From: Balanoglossus misakiensis
Lineage: Eukaryota > Hemichordata
DNA length: 64,000 bases
Assembly: GCA_040954595.2 (NCBI GenBank)
Contig: CM082593.2
Span: forward strand, 10,106,001 to 10,170,000
Direction of reading: 5' to 3'
The position numbers were made by a program, and so were the translations under genes. Below, piece by piece: positions 22,861-36,227 of this stretch. Each line of letters begins with the position of its first letter. The stretch's first letter is position 1. Under the pieces are notes generated by a model. The model did no database searches. It had not been told where the DNA came from and saw only the letters and a program-made list of their open reading frames with translations.

Positions 22861-24799
22861 TTTTTCAAAAATCGACGAAATTTTGAGATTTTGCAAAGTC
22901 GAAAATTTGTCATTTTTTGATGATTTTCACCCATGATTTTTTTTCAAAAATCGACGAAATTTTTAGATTTTGCAAAGTCGAAAATTTGTCATTTATTAAT
23001 GATTTTCACCCATGATTTTTTTTCAAAAATCGACAAAATTTTGAGATTTTGCAAAGTCGAAAATTTGTAAATTTTTGATGATTTTCACCCATGTTTTTTT
23101 TCAAAATTGAACGAACCCATGATTTGTTTCAAAAATCGACGAAATTTTGAGATTTTGCAAAGTCGAAAATTTGTCATTTTTTGATGATTTTCACCCATGA
23201 TTTTTTTCAAAAATCGACAAAATTTTTAGATTTTGCAAAGTCGAAAATTTGTCATTTTTTGATTATTTTCACCCATGATTTTTTTCAAAAATCGACAAAA
23301 TATTTAGATTTTGCAAAGTCGAAAATTTGTCATTTTTTGATGATTTTCACCATGATTTTTTTTTAAAAATCGACGAAATTTTGAGATTTTGCAAAGACGA
23401 AAATTTGTCATTTTTTAATGATTTTCACCCATGTTTTTTTTCAAAAATAAACGAACCCATGATTTTTTTTCAAAAAAGGACAAAATTTTGAGATTTTGCA
23501 AAGTCGAAAATTTGTCATTTTTTGATGATTTTCACCCATGATTTTTCTCAAAAATCGACGAAATTTTGAGATTTTGCAAAGTCGAAAATTTGTCATTTAT
23601 TGATGATTTTCACCCATGATTTTTTTTCAAAAATCGACGAAATTTTGAGATTTTGCAAAGTCGAAAATTTGTCATTTATTAATGATTTTCACCCATGATT
23701 TTTTTTCAAAAATCGACAAAATTTTGAGATTTTGCAAAGTCGAAAATTTGTAATTTTTTGATGATTTTCACCCATGGTTTTTTTCAAAATTGAACGAACC
23801 CATGATTTTTTTCAAAAATCGACGAAATTTTGAGATTTTGCAAAGTCGAAAATTTGTCATTTTTTGATGATTTTCACCCATGATTTTTTTCAAAAATCGA
23901 AAAAATTTTTAGATTTTGCAAAGTCGAAAATTTGTCATTTTTTGATTATTTTCACCCATGATTTTTTTCAAAAATCGACAAAATTTTTAGATTTTGCAAA
24001 GTCGAAAATTTGTCATTTTTTGATGATTTTCACCATGACTTTTTTTTTAAAAATCGACGAAATTTTGAGATTTTGCAAAGACGAAAATTTGTCATTTTTT
24101 GATGATTTTCACCCATGATTTTTTTTCAAAAATGTACGAAATTTTGAGATTTTGCAAAGACAAATTTTTTTCATTTTTTGATGATTTTCACCCATGATTT
24201 TTTTCAAAAATCGACGAAATTTGAGATTTTGCAAATTCGAAAATTTGTAATTTTTTGTTGATTTTCACCCTTTTTTTTCAAAAATCAACGAACCCATGAT
24301 TTTTTTTCAAAAATCGACAAAATTTTGAGATTTTGCAAAGCCGAAAATTTGTCATTTTTTGATGATTTTCACCCATGATTTTTCTCAAAAATCGACGAAA
24401 TTTTGAGATTTTGCAAAGACGAAAATTTGTCATTTTTTGATGATTTTCACCCATGATTTTTTTTCAAAAATCTGCGAAATTTTGAGATTTTGCAAAGTCG
24501 AAAATTTGTCATTTATTAATGATTTTCACCCATGATTTTTTTCAAAAATCGACGAAATTTGAGATTTTGCAAATTCGAAAATTTGTAATTTTTTGTTGAT
24601 TTTCACCCTTTTTTTTCAAAAATCAACGAACCCATGATTTTTGTTCAAAAATCGACAAAATTTAGAGATTTTGCAAAGTCGTAAATTTGTCATTTTTTGA
24701 TGATTTTCACCCATGATTTTTTTTTCAAAAACCGACAAAATTTTGAGATTTTGCAAAGTCGAAAATTTGTCATTTTTTGATGATTTTCACCATGATTTT
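22861..24799 (+). repeat. 1,939 bp tandem duplication, copy 2
   Basis: This directly follows copy 1 and has the same marker order. Its right edge meets the domain starting at 24,746, where the monomer changes to TTTTTTTTTAAAAAATCG. The junction lies inside a monomer and keeps the 78 bp register, as expected for unequal exchange. Confidence 0.9.
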
Positions 24800-27369
24800 T
24801 TTTTAAAAAATCGACGAAATTTTGAGATTTTGCAAAGTCGAAAATTTGTCATTTTTTGATGATTTTCACCCATGATTTTTTTCAAAAATTGACGAAATTT
24901 GAGATTTTGCAAAGTCGAAAATTTGTCATTTTTTGATGATTTTCACCCATGATTTTTTACAAAAATCGACGAAATTTTGAGATTTTGCAAATTCGAAAAT
25001 TTGTAATTTTTTGATGATTTTCACCCATGTTTTTTTTCAAAAATCAACGAACGCATGATTTTTTTTCAAAAATCGACCAAATTTTGGGATTTTGCAAAGA
25101 CGAAAATTTGTCATTTTTTGATGATTTTCACCCATGATTTTTCTCAAAAATCGACGAAATTTTGAGATTTTGCAAAGTCGAAAATTTGTCATTTTTTGAT
25201 GATTTTCACCCATGATTTTTTTCAAAAATCGACGAAATTTGAGATTTTGCAAATTCGAAAATTTGTAATTTTTTGTTGATTTTCACCCTTTTTTTCAAAA
25301 ATCAACGAACCCATGATTTTTTTTCAAAAATCGACAAAATTTTGAGATTTTGCAAAGCCGAAAATTTGTCATTTTTTGATGATTTTCACCCATGATTTTT
25401 CTCAAAAATCGACGAAATTTTGAGATTTTGCAAAGACGAAAATTTGTCATTTTTTGATGATTTTCACCCATGATTTTTTTCAAAAATCTGCGAAATTTTG
25501 AGATTTTGCAAAGTCGAAAATTTGTCATTTATTAATGATTTTCACCCATGATTTTTTTCAAAAATCGACGAAATTTGAGATTTTGCAAATTCGAAAATTT
25601 GTAATTTTTTGTTGATTTTCACCCTTTTTTTTCAAAAATCAACGAACCCATGATTTTTTTTCAAAAATCGACAAAATTTTGAGATTTTGCAAAGCCGAAA
25701 ATTTGTCATTTTTTGATGATTTTCACCCATAATTTTTCTCAAAAATCGACGAAATTTTGAGATTTTGCAAAGTCGAAAATTTTTCATTTTTTGATGATTT
25801 TCACCCATGATTTTTTTCAAAAATCGACGAAATTTTGAGATTTTGCAAAGTCGAAAAGTTGTCATTTTTTGATGATTTTCACCCATGATTTTTTTTAAAA
25901 ATCTGCGAAATTTTGAGATTTTGCAAAGTCGAAAATGTGTCATTTATTAATGATTTTCACCCATGATTTTTTTTCAAAAATCGACAAAATTTTGAGATTT
26001 TGCAAAGTCGAAAATTTGTAATTTTTTGATGATTTTCACCCATGTTTTTTTTCAAAAATCAACGAACCCATGATTTTTTTCAAAAATCGACAACATTTTG
26101 AGATTTTGCAAAGTCGAAAATTTGTCATTTTTTGATGATTTTCACCCATGATTTTTCTCAAAAATCGACGAAATTTTGAGATTTTGCAAAGTCGAAAATT
26201 TTTCATTTTTTGATGATTTTCACCCATGATTCTTTTCAAAAATCTACGAAATTTTGAGATTTTGCAAAGTCGAAAATTTGTCATTTTTTGATGATTTTCA
26301 CCCATGATTTTTTTTAAAAATCTGCGAAATTTTGAGATTTTGCAAAGTCGAAAATTTGTCATTTATTAATGATTTTCACCCATGATTTTTTTTCAAAAAT
26401 CGACAAAATTTTGAGATTTTGCAAAGTCGAAAATTTGTAATTTTTTGATGATTTTCACCCATGTTTTTTTTCAAAAATCAACGAACCCATGATTTTTTTC
26501 AAAAATCGACAACATTTTGAGATTTTGCAAAGTCGAAAATTTGTCATTTTTTGATGATTTTCACCCATGATTTTTCTCAAAAATCGACGAAATTTTGAGA
26601 TTTTGCAAAGTCGAAAATTTTTCATTTTTTGATGATTTTCACCCATGATTCTTTTCAAAAATCTACGAATTTTTGAGATTTTGCAAAGTCGAAAATTTGT
26701 CATTTTTTGATGATTTTCACACATGATTTTTTTTCAAAAATCTGCGAAATTTTGAGATTTTGCAAAGTCGAAAATTTGTCATTTTTTGATGATTTTCACC
26801 CATGATTTTTTTTCAAAAAATCGACGAAATTTTGAGATTTTGCAAAGTCGAAAATTTGTCATTTTTTGATTATTTTCACCCATGATTTTTTTTTTCAAAA
26901 AATCGACACAATTTTGAGATTTTGCAAAGTCGAAAATGTGTCATTTTTTGATGATTTTCACCCATGATTTTTTTCAAAAATCGACGAAATTTGAGATTTT
27001 GCAAAGTCGAAAATTTGTCATTTTTTGATGATTTTCACCCATGATTTTTTTTCAAAAATCGTCGAAATTTTGAGATTTTGCAAAGTCGAAAATTTGTCAT
27101 TTTTTGATGATTTTCACCCATGATTTTTCTCAAAAATCGACGAAATTTTGAGATTTTGCAAAGTCGAAAATTTGTCATTTTTTGATGATTTTCACCCATG
27201 TTTTTTTCAAAATTGAACGAACCCATGATTTTTTTCAAAAATCGACGAAATTTTGAGATTTTGCAAAGTAGAAAATTTGTCATTTTTTAATGATTTTCAC
27301 CCATGATTTTTTTCAAAAATCGACGAAATTTTGAGATTTTGCAAAGTCGAAAATTTGTCATTTTTTGAT
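24746..27369 (+). repeat. S1-only domain, copy 1 of an 8,858 bp offset duplication
   Basis: From about 24.27 to 27.1 kb every short unit is S1, many in the CACCCTTTTTTTTC form without ATG; one S2 appears near 27,201. The segment matches 33,604-36,227 at a constant offset of 8,858. The few differences I saw are TTTTTTACAAAAATCG against TTTTTTTCAAAAATCG (near 24,955), GAAAATGTGTC against GAAAATTTGTC (near 25,935), TCGACAAAA against TCGACGAAA (near 26,402) and CACACATG against CACCCATG (near 26,720). Positions from 26,725 also match 1-640. Confidence 0.92.
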
Positions 27370-30300
27370 GATTTTCACCCATGATTTTTTTCAAAAATCG
27401 ACGAAATTTTGAGATTTTGCAAAGTCGAAAATTTGTCATTTTTTGATGATTTTCACCCATGATTTTTTTCAAAAATCGACAAAATTTCTAGATTTTGCAA
27501 AGTCGAAAATTTGTCATTTTTTGATTATTTTCACCCATGATTTTTTTCAAAAATCGACAAAATTTTTAGATTTTGCAAAGTCGAAAATTTGTCATTTTTT
27601 GATGATTTTCACCATGATTTTTTTTTAAAAATCGACGAAATTTTGAGATTTTGCAAAGACGAAAATTTGTCATTTTTTGATGATTTTCACCCATGTTTTT
27701 TTTCAAAAATCAACGAACCCATGATTTTTTTTCAAAAAAGGACAAAATTTTGAGATTTTGCAAAGTCGAAAATTTGTCATTTATTAATGATTTTCACCCA
27801 TGATTTTTTTTCAAAAATCGACAAAATTTTGAGATTTTGCAAAGTCGAAAATTTGTAATTTTTTGATGATTTTCACCCATGTTTTTTTCAAAATTGAACG
27901 AACCCATGATTTTTTTCAAAAATCGACGAAATTTTGAGATTTTGCAAGTCGAAAATTTGTCATTTTTTGATGATTTTCACCCATGATTTTTTTCAAAAAT
28001 CGACAAAATTTTTAGATTTTGCAAAGTCGAAAATTTGTCATTTTTTGATTATTTTCACCCATGATTTTTTTCAAAAATCGACAAAATTTTTAGATTTTGC
28101 AAAGTCGAAAATTTGTCATTTTTTGATGATTTTCACCATGATTTTTTTTTAAAAATCGACGAAATTTTGAGATTTTGCAAAGACGAAAATTTGTCATTTT
28201 TTGATGATTTTCACCCATGTTTTTTTTCAAAAATCAACGAACCCATGATTTTTTTTCAAAAAAGGACAAAATTTTGAGATTTTGCAAAGTCGAAAATTTG
28301 TCATTTATTAATGATTTTCACCCATGATTTTTTTTCAAAAATCGACAAAATTTTGAGATTTTGCAAAGTCGAAAATTTGTAATTTTTTGATGATTTTCAC
28401 CCATGTTTTTTTCAAAATTGAACGAACCCATGATTTTTTTCAAAAATCGACGAAATTTTGAGATTTTGCAAAGTCGAAAATTTGTCATTTTTTGATGATT
28501 TTCACCCATGATTTTTTTCAAAAATCGACAAAATTTTTAGATTTTGCAAAGTCGAAAATTTGTCATTTTTTGATTATTTTCACCCATGATTTTTTTCAAA
28601 AATCGACAAAATTTTTAGATTTTGCAAAGTCGAAAATTTGTCATTTTTTGATGATTTTCACCATGATTTTTTTTTTAAAAATCGACGAAATTTTGAGATT
28701 TTGCAAAGACGAAAATTTGTCATTTTTTGATGATTTTCACCCATGATTTTTTTTCAAAAATGTACGAAATTTTGAGATTTTGCAAAGTCGAAAATTTGTC
28801 GTTTTTTGATGATTTTCACCCATGATTTTTTTCAAAAATCGACAAAATTTTGAGATTTTGCAAAGACGAAAATTTGTCATTTTTTGATGATTTTCACCCA
28901 TGATTTTTTTCAAAAGTCGACGAAATTTTGAGATTTTGCAAAGACAAAATTTTTTCATTTTTTGATGATTTTCACCCGTGATTTTTTTCAAAAATAGACA
29001 AAATTTTAAGATTTTGCAAAGTCGAAAATTTGTAATTTTTTGATGATTTTCACCCATGTTTTTTTTCAAAATTGAACGAACCCAAGATTTTTTTCAAAAA
29101 TCGACGAAATTTTGAGATTTTGCAAAGTCGAAAATTTGTCATTTTTTGATGATTTTCACCCATGATTTTTTTCAAAAATCGACGAAATTTTGAGATTTTG
29201 CAAAGTCGAAAATTTGTCATTTTTTGATGATTTTCACCCAAGACTTTTTTTCAAAAATTTACGAAATTTTGAGATTTTGCAAAGTCGAAAATTTGTCATT
29301 TTTTGATGATTTTCACCCATGTTTTTTTTTTTCAAAAATCGACGAAATTTTGAGATTTTGCAAATTCGAAAATTTGTAATTTTTTGATGATTTTCACCCA
29401 TGATTTTTTTCAAAAGTCGACGAAATTTTGAGATTTTGCAAAGACAAAATTTTTTCATTTTTTGATGATTTTCACCCGTGATTTTTTTCAAAAATAGACA
29501 AAATTTTATGATTTTGCAAAGTCGAAAATTTGTAATTTTTTGATGATTTTCACCCATGTTTTTTTTCAAAATTGAACGAACCCAAGATTTTTTTCAAAAA
29601 TCGACGAAATTTTGAGATTTTGCAAAGTCGAAAATTTGTCATTTTTTGATGATTTTCACCCATGATTTTTTTCAAAAATCGACGAAATTTTGAGATTTTG
29701 CAAAGTCGAAAATTTGTCATTTTTTGATGATTTTCACCCAAGACTTTTTTTCAAAAATTTACGAAATTTTGAGATTTTGCAAAGTCGAAAATTTGTCATT
29801 TTTTGATGATTTTCACCCATGTTTTTTTTTTTCAAAAATCGACGAAATTTTGAGATTTTGCAAATTCGAAAATTTGTAATTTTTTGATGATTTTCACCCA
29901 TGTTTTTTTTCAAAATTGAACGAACCCATGATTTTTTTCAAAAATCGACGAAATTTTGAGATTTTGCAAAGTCGAAAATTTGTCATTTTTTGATGATTTT
30001 CACCCATGATTTTTTTCAAAAATCGACAAAATTTTTAGATTTTGCAAAGTCGAAAATTTGTCATTTTTTGATTATTTTCACCCATGATTTTTTTCAAAAA
30101 TCGACAAAATTTTTAGATTTTGCAAGGTCGAAAATTTGTCATTTTTTGATGATTTTCACCATGATTTTTTTTTAAAAATCGACGAAATTTTGTGATTTTG
30201 CAAAGACGAAAATTTGTCATTTTTTGATGATTTTCACCCATGTTTTTTTTCAAAAATCAACGAACCCATGATTTTTTTTCAAAAAAGGACAAAATTTTGA

Positions 30301-33300
30301 GATTTTGCAAAGTCGAAAATTTGTCATTTTTTGATGATTTTCACCCATGATTTTTCTCAAAAATCGACGAAATTTTGAGATTTTGCAAAGTCGAAAATTT
30401 GTCATTTTTTGATGATTTTCACCCATGATTTTTTTTCAAAAATCGACGAAATTTTGAGATTTTGCAAAGTCGAAAATTTGTCATTTATTAATGATTTTCA
30501 CCCATGATTTTTTTTCAAAAATCGACAAAATTTTGAGATTTTGCAAAGTCGAAAATTTGTAATTTTTTGATGATTTTCACCCATGTTTTTTTTCAAAATT
30601 GAACGAACCCATGATTTTTTTCAAAAATCGACGAAATTTTGAGATTTTGCAAAGTCGAAAATTTGTCATTTTTTGATGATTTTCACCCATGATTTTTTTC
30701 AAAAATCGACAAAATTTTTAGATTTTGCAAAGTCGAAAATTTGTCATTTTTTGATTATTTTCACCCATGATTTTTTTCAAAAATCGACAAAATTTTTAGA
30801 TTTTGCAAAGTCGAAAATTTGTCATTTTTGATGATTTTCACCATGATTTTTTTTTAAAAATCGACGAAATTTTGAGATTTTGCAAAGACGAAAATTTGTC
30901 ATTTTTTGATGATTTTCACCCATGTTTTTTTTCAAAAATCAACGAACCCATGATTTTTTTTCAAAAAAGGACAAAATTTTGAGATTTTGCAAAGTCGAAA
31001 ATTTGTCATTTATTAATGATTTTCACCCATGATTTTTTTTCAAAAATGTACGAAATTTTGAGATTTTACAAAGTCGAAAATTTGTCGTTTTTTGATGATT
31101 TTCACCCATGATTTTTTTCAAAAATCGACAAAATTTTGAGATTTTGCAAAGACGAAAATTTGTCATTTTTTGATGATTTTCACCCATGATTTTTTTCAAA
31201 AGTCGACGAAATTTTGAGATTTTGCAAAGACAAATTTTTTTCATTTTTTGATGATTTTCACCCGTGATTTTTTTCAAAAATAGACAAAATTTTGAGATTT
31301 TGCAAAGTCGAAAATTTGTAATTTTTTGATGATTTTCACTCATGTTTTTTTTCAAAATTGAACGAACCCATGATTTTTTTCAAAAATCGACGAAATTTTG
31401 AGATTTTGCAAAGTCGAAAATTTGTCATTTTTTGATGATTTTCACCCATGATTTTTTTCAAAAATCGACGAAATTTTGAGATTTTGCAAAGTGGAAAATT
31501 TGTCATTTTTTGATGATTTTCACCCAAGACTTTTTTTCAAAAATTTACGAAATTTTGAGATTTTGCAAAGTCGAAAATTTGTCATTTTTTGATGATTTTC
31601 ACCCGTTTTTTTTTTTCAAAAATCGACGAAATTTTGAGATTTTGCAAATTCGAAAATTTGTAATTTTTTGATGATTTTCACCCATGTTTTTTTTCAAAAA
31701 TCAACGAACCCATGATTTTTTTTCAAAAGAGGACAAAATTTTGAGATTTTGCAAAGTCGAAAATTTGTCATTTTTTGATGATTTTGACCCATGATTTTTT
31801 TCAAAAATCGACGAAATTTTGAGATTTTGCAAAGTCGAAAATTTGTCATTTTTTGATGATTTTCACCCATGATTTTTTTTCAAAAATCGACGAAATTTTT
31901 AGATTTTGCAAAGTCGAAAATTTGTCATTTATTAATGATTTTCACCCATGATTTTTTTTCAAAAATCGACAAAATTTTGAGATTTTGCAAAGTCGAAAAT
32001 TTGTAAATTTTTGATGATTTTCACCCATGTTTTTTTTCAAAATTGAACGAACCCATGATTTTTTTCAAAAATCGACGAAATTTTGAGATTTTGCAAAGTC
32101 GAAAATTTGTCATTTTTTGATGATTTTCACCCATGATTTTTTTCAAAAATCGACAAAATTTTTAGATTTTGCAAAGTCGAAAATTTGTCATTTTTTGATT
32201 ATTTACACCCATGATTTTTTTCAAAAATCGACAAAATATTTAGATTTTGCAAAGTCGAAAATTTGTCATTTTTTGATGATTTTCACCATGATTTTTTTTT
32301 AAAAATCGACGAAATTTTGAGATTTTGCAAAGACGAAAATTTGTCATTTTTTAATGATTTTCACCCATGTTTTTTTTCAAAAATAAACGAACCCATGATT
32401 TTTTTTCAAAAAAGGACAAAATTTTGAGATTTTGCAAAGTCGAAAATTTGTCATTTTTTGATGATTTTTACCCATGATTTTTCTCAAAAATCGACGAAAT
32501 TTTGAGATTTTGCAAAGTCGAAAATTTGTCATTTATTGATGATTTTCACCCATGATTTTTTTTCAAAAATCGACGAAATTTTGAGATTTTGCAAAGTCGA
32601 AAATTTGTCATTTATTAATGATTTTCACCCATGATTTTTTTTCAAAAATCGACAAAATTTTGAGATTTTGCAAAGTCGAAAATTTGTAATTTTTTGATGA
32701 TTTTCACCCATGGTTTTTTTCAAAATTGAACGAACCCATGATTTTTTTCAAAAATCGACAAAATTTTTAGATTTTGCAAAGTCGAAAATTTGTCATTTTT
32801 TGATGATTTTCACCATGATTTTTTTTTTAAAAATCGACGAAATTTTGAGATTTTGCAAAGACGAAAATTTGTCATTTTTTGATGATTTTCACCCATGATT
32901 TTTTTTCAAAAATGTACGAAATTTTGAGATTTTGCAAAGACAAATTTTTTTCATTTTTTGATGATTTTCACCCATGATTTTTTTCAAAAATCGACGAAAT
33001 TTGAGATTTTGCAAATTCGAAAATTTGTAATTTTTTGTTGATTTTCACCCTTTTTTTTCAAAAATCAACGAACCCATGATTTTTTTTCAAAAATCGACAA
33101 AATTTTGAGATTTTGCAAAGCCGAAAATTTGTCATTTTTTGATGATTTTCACCCATGATTTTTCTCAAAAATCGACGAAATTTTGAGATTTTGCAAAGAC
33201 GAAAATTTGTCATTTTTTGATGATTTTCACCCATGATTTTTTTTCAAAAATCTGCGAAATTTTGAGATTTTGCAAAGTCGAAAATTTGTCATTTATTAAT

Positions 33301-33603
33301 GATTTTCACCCATGATTTTTTTCAAAAATCGACGAAATTTGAGATTTTGCAAATTCGAAAATTTGTAATTTTTTGTTGATTTTCACCCTTTTTTTTCAAA
33401 AATCAACGAACCCATGATTTTTTTTCAAAAATCGACAAAATTTAGAGATTTTGCAAAGTCGTAAATTTGTCATTTTTTGATGATTTTCACCCATGATTTT
33501 TTTTTCAAAAACCGACAAAATTTTGAGATTTTGCAAAGTCGAAAATTTGTCATTTTTTGATTATTTTCACCCATGATTTTTTTCAAAAATCGACAAAATT
33601 TTT
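27299..33603 (+). repeat. Second copy of the 16-22 kb block
   Basis: It matches 16,082-22,840 with stepwise offsets: 11,217 to about 29.0 kb, 11,219 to 29.9 kb, about 10,876 to 31.6 kb, 10,875 to 32.7 kb and 10,719 beyond. Each step is a discrete event. Near 29,910 about 341 bp (one half-repeat) is missing; near 31,605 CCCATG has become CCCG; near 32,750 two monomers (156 bp) are missing. Near 33,560-33,603 there is one extra monomer relative to 24.77 kb. The GCAAGTCG 76 bp monomer is kept near 27,946. Confidence 0.9.
28897..29755 (+). repeat. 500 bp tandem duplication (second locus)
   Basis: The CAAAAGTCGACG monomer recurs at 28,911 and 29,411, and S2 units recur near 29,061 and 29,561. It is homologous to the duplication at 17,680-18,540 but keeps CACCCAAGAC in both copies. 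Confidence 0.85.
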
Positions 33604-36227
33604 AGATTTTGCAAAGTCGAAAATTTGTCATTTTTTGATGATTTTCACCATGATTTTTTTTTAAAAAATCGACGAAATTTTGAGATTTTGCAAAGTCGAA
33701 AATTTGTCATTTTTTGATGATTTTCACCCATGATTTTTTTCAAAAATTGACGAAATTTGAGATTTTGCAAAGTCGAAAATTTGTCATTTTTTGATGATTT
33801 TCACCCATGATTTTTTTCAAAAATCGACGAAATTTTGAGATTTTGCAAATTCGAAAATTTGTAATTTTTTGATGATTTTCACCCATGTTTTTTTTCAAAA
33901 ATCAACGAACGCATGATTTTTTTTCAAAAATCGACCAAATTTTGGGATTTTGCAAAGACGAAAATTTGTCATTTTTTGATGATTTTCACCCATGATTTTT
34001 CTCAAAAATCGACGAAATTTTGAGATTTTGCAAAGTCGAAAATTTGTCATTTTTTGATGATTTTCACCCATGATTTTTTTCAAAAATCGACGAAATTTGA
34101 GATTTTGCAAATTCGAAAATTTGTAATTTTTTGTTGATTTTCACCCTTTTTTTCAAAAATCAACGAACCCATGATTTTTTTTCAAAAATCGACAAAATTT
34201 TGAGATTTTGCAAAGCCGAAAATTTGTCATTTTTTGATGATTTTCACCCATGATTTTTCTCAAAAATCGACGAAATTTTGAGATTTTGCAAAGACGAAAA
34301 TTTGTCATTTTTTGATGATTTTCACCCATGATTTTTTTCAAAAATCTGCGAAATTTTGAGATTTTGCAAAGTCGAAAATTTGTCATTTATTAATGATTTT
34401 CACCCATGATTTTTTTCAAAAATCGACGAAATTTGAGATTTTGCAAATTCGAAAATTTGTAATTTTTTGTTGATTTTCACCCTTTTTTTTCAAAAATCAA
34501 CGAACCCATGATTTTTTTTCAAAAATCGACAAAATTTTGAGATTTTGCAAAGCCGAAAATTTGTCATTTTTTGATGATTTTCACCCATAATTTTTCTCAA
34601 AAATCGACGAAATTTTGAGATTTTGCAAAGTCGAAAATTTTTCATTTTTTGATGATTTTCACCCATGATTTTTTTCAAAAATCGACGAAATTTTGAGATT
34701 TTGCAAAGTCGAAAAGTTGTCATTTTTTGATGATTTTCACCCATGATTTTTTTTAAAAATCTGCGAAATTTTGAGATTTTGCAAAGTCGAAAATTTGTCA
34801 TTTATTAATGATTTTCACCCATGATTTTTTTTCAAAAATCGACAAAATTTTGAGATTTTGCAAAGTCGAAAATTTGTAATTTTTTGATGATTTTCACCCA
34901 TGTTTTTTTTCAAAAATCAACGAACCCATGATTTTTTTCAAAAATCGACAACATTTTGAGATTTTGCAAAGTCGAAAATTTGTCATTTTTTGATGATTTT
35001 CACCCATGATTTTTCTCAAAAATCGACGAAATTTTGAGATTTTGCAAAGTCGAAAATTTTTCATTTTTTGATGATTTTCACCCATGATTCTTTTCAAAAA
35101 TCTACGAAATTTTGAGATTTTGCAAAGTCGAAAATTTGTCATTTTTTGATGATTTTCACCCATGATTTTTTTTAAAAATCTGCGAAATTTTGAGATTTTG
35201 CAAAGTCGAAAATTTGTCATTTATTAATGATTTTCACCCATGATTTTTTTTCAAAAATCGACGAAATTTTGAGATTTTGCAAAGTCGAAAATTTGTAATT
35301 TTTTGATGATTTTCACCCATGTTTTTTTTCAAAAATCAACGAACCCATGATTTTTTTCAAAAATCGACAACATTTTGAGATTTTGCAAAGTCGAAAATTT
35401 GTCATTTTTTGATGATTTTCACCCATGATTTTTCTCAAAAATCGACGAAATTTTGAGATTTTGCAAAGTCGAAAATTTTTCATTTTTTGATGATTTTCAC
35501 CCATGATTCTTTTCAAAAATCTACGAATTTTTGAGATTTTGCAAAGTCGAAAATTTGTCATTTTTTGATGATTTTCACCCATGATTTTTTTTCAAAAATC
35601 TGCGAAATTTTGAGATTTTGCAAAGTCGAAAATTTGTCATTTTTTGATGATTTTCACCCATGATTTTTTTTCAAAAAATCGACGAAATTTTGAGATTTTG
35701 CAAAGTCGAAAATTTGTCATTTTTTGATTATTTTCACCCATGATTTTTTTTTTCAAAAAATCGACACAATTTTGAGATTTTGCAAAGTCGAAAATGTGTC
35801 ATTTTTTGATGATTTTCACCCATGATTTTTTTCAAAAATCGACGAAATTTGAGATTTTGCAAAGTCGAAAATTTGTCATTTTTTGATGATTTTCACCCAT
35901 GATTTTTTTTCAAAAATCGTCGAAATTTTGAGATTTTGCAAAGTCGAAAATTTGTCATTTTTTGATGATTTTCACCCATGATTTTTCTCAAAAATCGACG
36001 AAATTTTGAGATTTTGCAAAGTCGAAAATTTGTCATTTTTTGATGATTTTCACCCATGTTTTTTTCAAAATTGAACGAACCCATGATTTTTTTCAAAAAT
36101 CGACGAAATTTTGAGATTTTGCAAAGTAGAAAATTTGTCATTTTTTAATGATTTTCACCCATGATTTTTTTCAAAAATCGACGAAATTTTGAGATTTTGC
36201 AAAGTCGAAAATTTGTCATTTTTTGAT
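33604..36227 (+). repeat. S1-only domain, copy 2 of the 8,858 bp offset duplication
   Basis: Partner of 24,746-27,369. Homology starts just after a G/T difference (24,745 against 33,603) and ends at 36,227, where this copy continues TTATTTTCAACC as at 641 and 9,320 while the other turns into 16-kb-type sequence. The alternative right-hand neighbours show that a breakpoint near 27,369/36,227 was used at least once. Confidence 0.92.
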
